25,159 nt of DNA. It comes from Chloroflexota bacterium. GTDB taxonomy: Bacteria > Chloroflexota > UBA11872. The notes under the pieces are model-generated. The model made no database searches. It saw only the letters and a list, made by a program, of their open reading frames with translations, and was not told the DNA's origin. The translations under genes and the position numbers were made by a program. How positions within the stretch are numbered: position 1 is the first letter of the stretch; each line of letters begins with the position of its first letter. Of the stretch, positions 14,134 to 21,315 are shown piece after piece. The DNA lies in NCBI GenBank assembly GCA_026707185.1, contig JAPOXI010000103.1, forward strand, positions 1 to 25,159. The letters are read 5' to 3'.

Positions 14134-15650
14134 CCGTCCAGGCGGGGGAACAGCGGTGGACCGCCGGGGACGTCCTGGCCAGCCCGGATCGCGCTGGCGT
14201 CGTCCCCCCAGGCCGCCGGCCGCGCGATTCCCAGCTGCGCCTCGATCCGATCGGCCGTCGCCGGCATCGCGGGTCGGATCATCGTCGCGATCCGCGGCAG
14301 CGCGTCCATGAGCGTGGCCAGCACCGTCTGCAAGCGCGGGCGCTGCTCGTCGTCGCGCGCCAGCCGCCAGGGCTCGGTCCGTTCGATGTACTGATTGACT
14401 GCGGTGATGTAGCGCCACACGGCGGCCAGGGCCAGGTGGAATCGCCAGTTCTCAAACTGCTGGGCGGCCACTTCCCACGCCGTTTGCTCGGCGCCGCGCA
14501 GCTCTGATTCCCGGGTCGTCAGGTCGGCGACTTCAGGCACGACGCCCCCGAAGTAGCGGTGCAGCATGGAGGTGCTACGCAGCACCAGGTTGCCCAGGTC
14601 GTTGCCCAGGTCGTGCTGGTAGCGGCGCGCCATGCCTTCCCAGGTGAAGTCGCCGTCGCGCTCGTAGGCGACCTCGCGCAGCAGAAAGTAGCGCAGCGCG
14701 TCGGTGCCGAACCGTTCGACAACCTCGGCCGGCCGGACCACGTGGCCGCCACTCTGGCTCAACTCCTCGCCGGCGAAGTTCACCCACCCATGCACGCAGA
14801 CCTGCCGGGGCACCTCGATCCCCGCCGCCATGAGCATGGCTGGCCAGTAGATCGCGTGAAAGCGCACGATGTCCTTGCCGACGACATGCACGTCCGCCGG
14901 CCAGCGCTGCTCGAAGAGGTCGTCACCCCCCGGCTGACCGAAGCCAATTCCCGTGATGTAGTTGATTAGCGCGTCGAACCACACGTAGATGACGTGATCG
15001 GGATCATTGGGCAGTGGCAGGCCCCACTTCCCCTCGGCCCGGGAAATGCTGAAGTCCTTGAGGCCCTGGCGCAGGAATCCGAGCATTTCGTTGCGTCGGG
15101 ACTCGGGCCATACAAAGTCCGGGCGCTGCTCGTAGAGATCCAGCAGCCGCTCCTGGTAGCGAGAGAGAGAGAAGAAATAGTTGTCCTCTTCCACCCACTC
15201 CGGCGGGACACGGTGCGTCGGGCAACACCCGTCCACCAGTTCCTCGTCGCCGTAAAAGGCCTCGCAGCGCACGCAATACCAGCCCTCGTAGCGCCCTTTG
15301 TAAATATCGCCGTTCTCGTACACGCGGTTGTAGAAGGCGCGAACGGTCTGCAGATGTCGCGGCTCGGTGGTCCGGACGAAATCGTCAAACTCAACCCCGA
15401 CCACATCCCACGCCGTCTGGAAACGCGTGGCCGCCTGATCCACGTAGGTCTGGGGGTCGATCCCCTCCTCGCGGGCCGAACGGCTGACCCGCTGGCTGTT
15501 CTCGTCCAGCCCGCCCAGAAAGAACACGTCCTGGCCTCGGAGCCGGCGATACCGGGCCATGGCGTCCGCCGTGATCATCTCGAACGAGTGACCCACGTGC
15601 GGCTCGCCGCTGGGATACGGAATGGACGTGGTCAGGTAGTAGCGGGACAC
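14130..15650 (-). CDS. metG: Methionyl-tRNA synthetase with altered KMSKS motif
   Basis: The 506-residue protein is a complete class I MetRS of the Thermus-like zinc type. Landmarks are TTSIPYPSGEPHVGHSFE (HVGH at 18-21), the zinc knuckle CVRC (126-129) with GCCPTHR (C142/C143, H146), WGLPLPNDPDHVIYVWFDA, VVGKDIVRFHAIYWPAML, and the anticodon-binding region after REVAYERDGDFTW. It charges tRNA-Met with methionine in the cytoplasm. The unusual point is the second signature: where KMSKS and LGN stand, this reads ELSQSGGH (296-303), so both ATP-contacting lysines are replaced (Glu and Gln). The 'TGTDEH' block is GGLDEN. The C-terminal EMAP-type tRNA-binding domain is absent, as in many MetRS. 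GTG at 15650 gives the usual N-terminus; the longer frame overlaps rsmI. A functional enzyme with an altered site and a paralog with a new role are both possible. Confidence 0.85.
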   Translation of the reverse strand: MSRYYLTTSIPYPSGEPHVGHSFEMITADAMARYRRLRGQDVFFLGGLDENSQRVSRSAREEGIDPQTYVDQAATRFQTAWDVVGVEFDDFVRTTEPRHLQTVRAFYNRVYENGDIYKGRYEGWYCVRCEAFYGDEELVDGCCPTHRVPPEWVEEDNYFFSLSRYQERLLDLYEQRPDFVWPESRRNEMLGFLRQGLKDFSISRAEGKWGLPLPNDPDHVIYVWFDALINYITGIGFGQPGGDDLFEQRWPADVHVVGKDIVRFHAIYWPAMLMAAGIEVPRQVCVHGWVNFAGEELSQSGGHVVRPAEVVERFGTDALRYFLLREVAYERDGDFTWEGMARRYQHDLGNDLGNLVLRSTSMLHRYFGGVVPEVADLTTRESELRGAEQTAWEVAAQQFENWRFHLALAAVWRYITAVNQYIERTEPWRLARDDEQRPRLQTVLATLMDALPRIATMIRPAMPATADRIEAQLGIARPAAWGDDASAIRAGQDVPGGPPLFPRLDG

Positions 15651-15687
15651 AGCGCGATCAGTGAGCTCGGGCGTGCAGTGGGCGATT

Positions 15688-16533
15688 CTACGCGCTGCCG
15701 ACCGGCGGCTCGCGCAACTCTCGCGCGATTCGGTAGACATCTTCGCGCGGCAATGCCAGCGCCCGCGCCACGGCGCCGGCCGCCTTCGCCGGGCGCATTC
15801 CGGCTTCCAGGTGGCCTCGCAGCTGCTCCTCCACGGTCGCACGGTCGACCGTGGGCGCCTCGGCCACGCCGCCAACGTCAACAACCACCGTCAGTTCACC
15901 GCGTGCGCCAATCACCGCCACGTGGTTCGCAATGTCCGCCAGCGTGGACTCAAGAATCTCCTCGTGCAGCTTCGTCAGCTCGCGGCACAGGGCCGATGGC
16001 ACATCGCCCAACCACGATTCCAGTTCGGCCAGGCGCTCCGCCGCGCCGTGCGGCGGCAGGTAAATCACCAGCGTCCGGGCCGTGTCGGCGGCCCGTCGCA
16101 CCAGGCGCTCCCGCCGAACCCGCCGCTCCGGCAAAAACGCCAGGAACGCCACCGGCTGGCGGGCAAACGACACGACGGAGAGCGCCGTCGTCAGGGCCGA
16201 TGGTCCCGGGATCGGGACGATGGGCAACCCTTCGGCCCGCACGCGCGCCAGCAAGTCCGGACCGGGATCCGAAACGCCCGGTGTGCCCGCGTCCACGATC
16301 AGCGCCGCGTCCCCGGCCCGCAGCCGCTCGATCGCCGCGTCCTCGCGGCTCTCCGGGCTGTCTTCCCGGTAGGTAATGACCTTGGGGTTGCAGCCGACAT
16401 GTCCCAGCAGCTTGCGGGCGCGCTGCACGTCCTCCGCGAAAACCACATCAACTGACCGCAGCACCCGGGCCGCTCGAAACGTCAGGTCTTCCAGGTTGCC
16501 GATCGGCGTGGCGACCACAAAGAGCGTGCCCAT
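15688..16533 (-). CDS. rsmI: 16S rRNA 2'-O-ribose methyltransferase RsmI
   Basis: The 281-residue protein starts MGTLFVVATPIGNLEDLTFRA, the signature of RsmI. It contains VVFAEDVQRARKLL, DAGTPGVSDPG (81-91), VPIPGPSALTTAL and LAFLPER, the tetrapyrrole-methylase fold blocks of the family. RsmI methylates the ribose of C1402 of 16S rRNA, helping decoding accuracy. Family members usually read AEDTR where this one reads AEDVQ, a small deviation. It is the first gene of the seven-gene run and sits 37 bases before metG; rsmI-metG-tatD is a recurrent order in Gram-positive bacteria. The ATG at 16533 gives the exact family N-terminus. I found no convincing -35/-10 pair in the 46 bases between it and the upstream terminator, so the promoter of the run remains unidentified. 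Confidence 0.93.
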   Translation of the reverse strand: MGTLFVVATPIGNLEDLTFRAARVLRSVDVVFAEDVQRARKLLGHVGCNPKVITYREDSPESREDAAIERLRAGDAALIVDAGTPGVSDPGPDLLARVRAEGLPIVPIPGPSALTTALSVVSFARQPVAFLAFLPERRVRRERLVRRAADTARTLVIYLPPHGAAERLAELESWLGDVPSALCRELTKLHEEILESTLADIANHVAVIGARGELTVVVDVGGVAEAPTVDRATVEEQLRGHLEAGMRPAKAAGAVARALALPREDVYRIARELREPPVGSA

Positions 16534-16579
16534 GCCGTGAGTCTACGCAGCGCGGCGCGTCAGCGGACGCATCGGCAAA

Positions 16580-16614
16580 GGGCCGGGCATCGGACGCGTG
16601 TCCGAGCCCGGCCC
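16580..16614 (-). terminator. Strong intrinsic-terminator-like hairpin after the glycoside hydrolase gene
   Basis: Bases 16580-16588 pair with 16606-16614 (9 bp) and 16590-16595 with 16600-16605 (6 bp), all perfect, with a single bulged A (16589) and a 4-nt loop. It starts 15 bases after the TAG at 16630-16632. On the minus strand it is followed by a short TTT. It isolates the glycoside hydrolase unit from rsmI. Confidence 0.7.
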
Positions 16615-16629
16615 CTCACATTGGTCCGA

Positions 16630-18570
16630 CTACTTGGGCATCGCCCTGATCGCGTCGTACGCCGGACGCGGCGACAGGTCGGGTCGCAGGATGCCGAAGG
16701 CCCACTTCTCGTCGGTGTTCGGCACGACCTGCTGGAAGTTCAGGTTCCACATGATCATGTGGGTCACGTACGAACTCTCGGCCCGCACCTTGGCAAAGGA
16801 GCGCGCAAAGAACGCCGCCTGGTCGGCTTCCGAGTTACAGGCGGCGTACTCGTACCCGCGCGCCGGCGCCGCCGGAGCGCCGGGTCCGTCAATGGTGGCC
16901 CAGCCGAATTCCGTGAACCAGACCGTCTTCTCCGGGTGTCCGCGATCCGCCATCAGGTTGTAGAGCTCCTTATAGCGGTCGAAGAAGAAGCTCGGGTGCG
17001 TGGACCAGCCGCCGCCGCACTTGGCGTTGCTGTTGTGCGCCCGGCCAACCCAGTCATCCGGCGCGTTGGCGCCACCGTTGGGGTGAACGCCGAGTGCTTC
17101 GAAGTAGTCGAATACCTCGCCGTTGTTGTAGTCGAAGACGCGCTGCAGGTACACCGCGTCGTCGATCGCAACCGTGTTGTTCAGCACACCCGTTGGGGTC
17201 GGCGCGCCGAGGATGACAATCGCGTTGGGATCCGACTCCTTCACGCCCAGGTAGCCGTTCTTCACGAGCTGGACAAACTGACCGTACGAGGCGTTGGAGA
17301 AGGTGCCCCACTCCAGCGAGAGATTCTCCTCGTTCCAGATCTCATACGCCTGGACGCGGCCCTTGTAGCGGGCGGCGATCTCGCGCATGAAATCGCGGAG
17401 CCTCGCCGGATCGGCGGGACGGCCGTGTCCGGTGCCCCGCTTGCTCGCCTCGGCCTTATAGAAGTCCGGCGACTTCACGACGCTCAGCAGGATATTGAGC
17501 CCCTTGGCGTTCATCGTGTTCACCAGGCGGTCCGTCGGACCCCAGTTGAAGACGCCCGGGCGATTCTCAACTTCCTCCCATGGAATCTGTTGCTTGACCC
17601 AATTCAGACCGGCGGCCTTGACGATATCCGCGAGTCGGCCGTCGTCGGGACGACGGTATTCGCCCTGGATGCCGAAGCCGGTCAGCCCGCGCGACAGAAT
17701 GCGCGGTCCGGGAATCGCGCCGACGGTCGCCGGCGTGGTCTTCGGCGTGGTGTCGGGTGCCTCGGTGGGAGTCGGCGCGACCGTCACTGCAGGGGCATCG
17801 GGCCGTGGCGGAGCCGTTGCGGAACGACCGCCAGCCTGATCCGCGGTAATCGGCGGCTTGGCCGCGTCCGGGATGATGACGTTACTGAGCTTCTTCACCT
17901 TGTCCGGCACGTTCTGCCGTCCCACGCCGCCCAGCGAGGTGCCCGGCGCCGGCACGTTCCAGACTTCAAACACGATCCGCTGCGCGCGCAGCAACTGCAG
18001 CCCCTGCGGATTGCCGTTGACTTCGCGCTCCTCGTAGCGAATCGGGAGCCCGTACAGATTCAGCCAGTTCGGATCGGCCAGGAACTCGGCCTTGATCTTT
18101 GGATTCGCATCCAGCAGCGCCAGGTGGTTCCGCACGATCACGGAGAAGTCGGTCACGCCCCGGTCCTCGGGCAGGACCTGGTGCGGCGGCACGTTCGGCA
18201 GCGCCACCTGCGGATACCGGTTGGCCAGCGCGTCAAGCGTGTTGTACCAGTTCATCTGCCGGTTGGCGGAGTCCCACTGCAGAATCACCTTCTGGAAGGC
18301 CTGCAATGTGAACGGGCCCTCCACCCAGCGTCCGCTGATCGGGTAGCCGAGCGCTTGCAGATCCTTGTCGCGGATGAAGTCCCACATCGGGACACCGCCC
18401 GCGTTCGTCACGGCGTAGCCGTCGTCGTCCCGGTTCGGCGTGTCACCGCCCGTGGCGGTAAACAAGCATCCGTCGTTCAGCGGAATGCCATCGCATTCGA
18501 AGGCCTGGACTGGAGCGGCCATGGCCAACACGACCAGCAGTACGACCACACCAACGACTAGCTTGCGCAT
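16630..18570 (-). CDS. Secreted clan GH-A glycoside hydrolase-like protein with an N-terminal repeat domain
   Basis: The 646-residue protein has a clear signal peptide (1-23, cleavage after VQA). Residues about 60-235 form an N-terminal region with two similar blocks, LGYPISGRW...LQAFQKVILQWD (74-100) and YGLPIRYEE...LQLLRAQRIVFEVWN (173-205). A Pro/Thr-rich linker follows (about 240-285), then a TIM-barrel glycosidase domain (about 290-646). In the barrel, E414 of YEIWNEEN is the expected acid/base ('NE' motif) and E554 of VWFTEFGW the nucleophile, the clan GH-A arrangement seen in GH5, GH39 and GH53-type enzymes. Substrate cannot be named; a surface or medium polysaccharide is likely. The start is well supported: GGGGAG (18576-18581) lies five bases before the ATG. 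The gene has its own strong terminator. I judge it a secreted carbohydrate-active protein rather than an inactive one. Confidence 0.85.
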   Translation of the reverse strand: MRKLVVGVVVLLVVLAMAAPVQAFECDGIPLNDGCLFTATGGDTPNRDDDGYAVTNAGGVPMWDFIRDKDLQALGYPISGRWVEGPFTLQAFQKVILQWDSANRQMNWYNTLDALANRYPQVALPNVPPHQVLPEDRGVTDFSVIVRNHLALLDANPKIKAEFLADPNWLNLYGLPIRYEEREVNGNPQGLQLLRAQRIVFEVWNVPAPGTSLGGVGRQNVPDKVKKLSNVIIPDAAKPPITADQAGGRSATAPPRPDAPAVTVAPTPTEAPDTTPKTTPATVGAIPGPRILSRGLTGFGIQGEYRRPDDGRLADIVKAAGLNWVKQQIPWEEVENRPGVFNWGPTDRLVNTMNAKGLNILLSVVKSPDFYKAEASKRGTGHGRPADPARLRDFMREIAARYKGRVQAYEIWNEENLSLEWGTFSNASYGQFVQLVKNGYLGVKESDPNAIVILGAPTPTGVLNNTVAIDDAVYLQRVFDYNNGEVFDYFEALGVHPNGGANAPDDWVGRAHNSNAKCGGGWSTHPSFFFDRYKELYNLMADRGHPEKTVWFTEFGWATIDGPGAPAAPARGYEYAACNSEADQAAFFARSFAKVRAESSYVTHMIMWNLNFQQVVPNTDEKWAFGILRPDLSPRPAYDAIRAMPK

Positions 18571-18697
18571 CTCAACTCCCCGGGGCGGCAGCCGGCGGCA
18601 AGGACTGACGTTTGCGCCGCCACGATTTTCAACGGTCGGGCATCCAGTCTGTTACGCGATCTTCACCGGCGCAACACCCCGCCCACCGCGCGCCGCG

Positions 18698-18722
18698 CGC
18701 CGGCCGTGACGAGCAGCCGGCG
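18698..18722 (-). terminator. Hairpin after the archaemetzincin-like gene
   Basis: CGCCGGC (18698-18704) pairs with GCCGGCG (18716-18722) around an 11-nt loop, starting 21 bases after the TAG at 18744-18746. There is no T-run, so this is a weak candidate. Confidence 0.25.
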
Positions 18723-18743
18723 AGTGTTGCCGTGCGTGCCGTG

Positions 18744-19463
18744 CTAGTTCGGGTGAAAGTGCGTCCGAATCACGTGGTTCAGCAGGTCGGCGGTGCACTC
18801 GGCGCAGTAGATCGTGCGGGTCTCGTGCTCTTCACGCGCAAAGTCCAACAGCTGCCCCACGTCCGGGGCAATGCGTAGCGCGCACCGGTTCAGGCATACC
18901 CGTCGGCCAAGCGCCAGCTCCACGTTCGATTGCCGGTCGGCGCCGGGTAACTCCAGCACCTGGCCAAAGGCGTTGATGGCCAGCCGCCGCAAGGCGGTCT
19001 GCCGCTCCGACGCCTGGGGAATCGCACGCAGGCGGTGGACCGACAACACCGCGGCCAGGTTCGGCCGGCAACTGGCGAACACGTGCGGATCGCTTTGCGG
19101 CGAAATGTTGTGCTCGGGCGCGTCCCGCAGGTCGTGATCCAGGATGGCCACGTCGTAATGCGGTCCGGCCTGTTGCCACGGCTCTTGCTCGAACGTCCGA
19201 ATGTAACGCGGACCGATGATCTGCCCATTCTCAGCGTCAAGGCTCTGTTCCACGTACCAGAGCGTGCTCCAATACGGAGATCCGCGCGGAAGCTGCGGGA
19301 TCACCCAGGTTCCGAACGGCCGCAATTGCCCTCGCTCCACACTGAACCCGGCACGCTGTCCCAACACCAGCGCGACTTCCTGCAGGTGCGCGATCGTGGA
19401 TACCACGGTCTCGGCTTCCCAGCTCTCCACCCCCGGCGTCCACTGGAAGGAAATCGACTTCAT
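18744..19463 (-). CDS. Archaemetzincin-like (M54-related) protein without the HExxH zinc site
   Basis: The 239-residue protein from ATG 19463 has no obvious signal peptide. Three features resemble archaemetzincins. HVFASCRPNLAAVLSVHRL (127-145) matches the family's 'yVFG.A....avvSl.RL' strand. A helix follows at TALRRLAINAFGQVLELPG (156-174), just where the family has HExxHxxGxxH; here the zinc positions read NAFGQ, so all histidines and the glutamate are missing. Cysteines follow: C190, C194 and a CxxC (C220, C223), like the 'C..M...C..C' structural site. The frame and residues were checked in the DNA. If the call is right, this is an inactive relative, possibly a binding or regulatory protein. 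Alternatively it is an unrelated family with a similar cysteine pattern. The longer frame to 19622 overlaps the divergent gene and resembles nothing, so ATG 19463 was chosen. Confidence 0.5.
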   Translation of the reverse strand: MKSISFQWTPGVESWEAETVVSTIAHLQEVALVLGQRAGFSVERGQLRPFGTWVIPQLPRGSPYWSTLWYVEQSLDAENGQIIGPRYIRTFEQEPWQQAGPHYDVAILDHDLRDAPEHNISPQSDPHVFASCRPNLAAVLSVHRLRAIPQASERQTALRRLAINAFGQVLELPGADRQSNVELALGRRVCLNRCALRIAPDVGQLLDFAREEHETRTIYCAECTADLLNHVIRTHFHPN

Positions 19464-19554
19464 GGTTCGGATCGGCCGGCGGCATCCGGCTGCCGGTCCG
19501 CGCGTGTTTGCCTCGCCTCGTTCATACTGATACGAGTATGCGACGCCTGCCCCG

Positions 19555-21315
19555 ATGCGTGTGAAATCCGATCCCGAACGCCTGATGGTGCTGGACGTGG
19601 GATCGTGCGTGCGTGCCGGCACGTACGCACGCGATCCTGCCGGCTACCGAATCCTGGCCGTCGGCTCGGCGCCGTCCACCCTGGATGCCCCGCACTTCGA
19701 TCTCACTCCGGCTTTCGAAGGCGCGCTGGCCGAGGTTGCCCTGCGGGCCGGCAGCTTCGCCTTTCCGGATCCGCCATTCGACGGACCGCTGATGGATCGC
19801 GCACCCGACATTGCCGCCGTCACTGGCGAGGCGGCGCTCGGCGGGCCCACGGCCTTCCTGTTGGGCAACCTGGTACAGCGCGACCTGGACGAGTTGACTC
19901 GCGCGATGGCCCAGGCCGGACTTGAGCTGATCGGCCGCGCCACGACGTCCGTCCGCGCCTTCCGCGACGGGGTCGACGGACCGGCGGCGTTGGAAGTGAT
20001 CGTGTCGCGCCAACCCGACACGATCGTCATAGCCCTGACCGCCGACGATTCCGGCGAGGGTTTGGACTACGTGGCCGACCTGCTGTCCGGTGGACTGGCC
20101 GGGCACGAGTCCGGATACCTCCCGCGGGTGGTCGTGCTCCATGGCGGCGCGCCGGAACCAGCGGCCTGCGAGCGTCTCCAGGCAACCCTTCCAACGACGG
20201 TGTTTCAGGTATACGGCGGCTCGCCGACCGAGCCGATGGACATGGGCACGCCGCTGGCCGCGCTGAGCGACTCGGCGCGCGCGGTGCAGCGTGGAGCGTC
20301 GGCGGATCGCATTCTCCCGCTGGCCGTAAGTCGCGCGCCCCGGATTCCGCGAGCGGCGGCGCTGGAAGCGGCCGCCCAGTGGCTCAGCGCAGGCCAGGAA
20401 CTCGACGTGGCGGCGATCTCCTTCGACTACGGCGACGTTACGGCCGTGACGGTGCACGGTGAAAGCCCGGTGGTGACGCGGCTCGGTTCGGAACGTGCAC
20501 ATGGGCGCCCATTCCACCTGGGAATGCATACCCCGGTTGACCGCGTCGCCCGTTGGACGGCCGACGAACCGCTGCCCGAGGCGCTGCAGGTCTTCGTGCT
20601 GGAACGCACGGCCCAACCGACCGCACTGCCGAGCACATCGTCGGAGCTGCAGCTGGCCCATGCGATCTGGACGGCGGCGGCGCGTGAGGCCCTCAGCGAA
20701 TCTGGCGCCGGGCGTGGACAACCGCCCCCGGTCGACCTGGCGGTCATTACCGGCGACATCACGCACACGCTGGCGCGACCTGTGCAGGCAGCCATGGTGC
20801 TGATCAACAGCCTGGAGACCGCCGGCGTGACACAACTGGCGTTGGACGCCTCCAACGCGTTGGCGATGAGTGGCTGCCTGATTCGCTCGGGCGTTACAGC
20901 CGCCGTTGAGTCCTCGCTGGTGCGACTGGGCGCCTGCGCGGCACTGCGCGGTGATGCCTCGCTGGGAAATGCCGCCGTTGCCGTGGAGGTTCATCCGGCC
21001 GGCGCTTCCGTGATCGAGCGCGAGGTGACCGCGGGCTCCATGGACGTGATCCAGTGGGACGCGGACGTCGAAGCCGAGGTTCGCATCTGGCCGGCGCCGG
21101 AATTCGATGCCGGTCTGGGCTTCGGCCGGCCCGTGCACCTGCGCGCGCCGATCGTGGCCGGCAGTATCGGCCTCGTCATCGACGCGCGAGGCCGTCCGCT
21201 GGTGTGGCCGGATGCTCCGGATGCCCGCCAGGCCTGGGTGGCGCAGTGGCATCGCGCCCTGAACGCCTATCCCGCCGCCCGGCCGCGGCGTGAGGATCCG
21301 GTGCATGTCACCTGA
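19555..21315 (+). CDS. GlmL/MutL-like ASKHA protein (glutamate mutase reactivase family)
   Basis: The 586-residue protein starts near MVLDVGSCVRAG, the phosphate-binding 'DvGST.tK' of actin-like ATPases. It carries the most characteristic family block around residues 395-425: VITGDITHTLARP followed by QAAMVLINSLETAGVTQLALD. This places it in the MutL/GlmL family (PF13941-type), known for proteins next to adenosylcobalamin-dependent glutamate mutase, thought to reactivate the enzyme. The mutase subunits and other B12 genes are absent from the window, so another client is possible. Its stop overlaps the start of the next + strand gene by 11 bases, which suggests they work together. The ATG at 19555 has no ribosome binding site; an ATG at 19585 is an alternative. 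The divergent gene is 91 bases away, and an inverted repeat CATAC/GTATG (19523-19540) lies between. Confidence 0.8.
   Translation: MRVKSDPERLMVLDVGSCVRAGTYARDPAGYRILAVGSAPSTLDAPHFDLTPAFEGALAEVALRAGSFAFPDPPFDGPLMDRAPDIAAVTGEAALGGPTAFLLGNLVQRDLDELTRAMAQAGLELIGRATTSVRAFRDGVDGPAALEVIVSRQPDTIVIALTADDSGEGLDYVADLLSGGLAGHESGYLPRVVVLHGGAPEPAACERLQATLPTTVFQVYGGSPTEPMDMGTPLAALSDSARAVQRGASADRILPLAVSRAPRIPRAAALEAAAQWLSAGQELDVAAISFDYGDVTAVTVHGESPVVTRLGSERAHGRPFHLGMHTPVDRVARWTADEPLPEALQVFVLERTAQPTALPSTSSELQLAHAIWTAAAREALSESGAGRGQPPPVDLAVITGDITHTLARPVQAAMVLINSLETAGVTQLALDASNALAMSGCLIRSGVTAAVESSLVRLGACAALRGDASLGNAAVAVEVHPAGASVIEREVTAGSMDVIQWDADVEAEVRIWPAPEFDAGLGFGRPVHLRAPIVAGSIGLVIDARGRPLVWPDAPDARQAWVAQWHRALNAYPAARPRREDPVHVT

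Noticed and set aside
16537..18561. A 674-codon open frame on the + strand, opposite the glycoside hydrolase gene
   Set aside because: It is the antisense shadow of a gene with clear catalytic motifs, signal peptide, ribosome binding site and terminator. Its translation has no family features and reads as His/Arg/Val-rich noise typical of reversed GC-rich codons.
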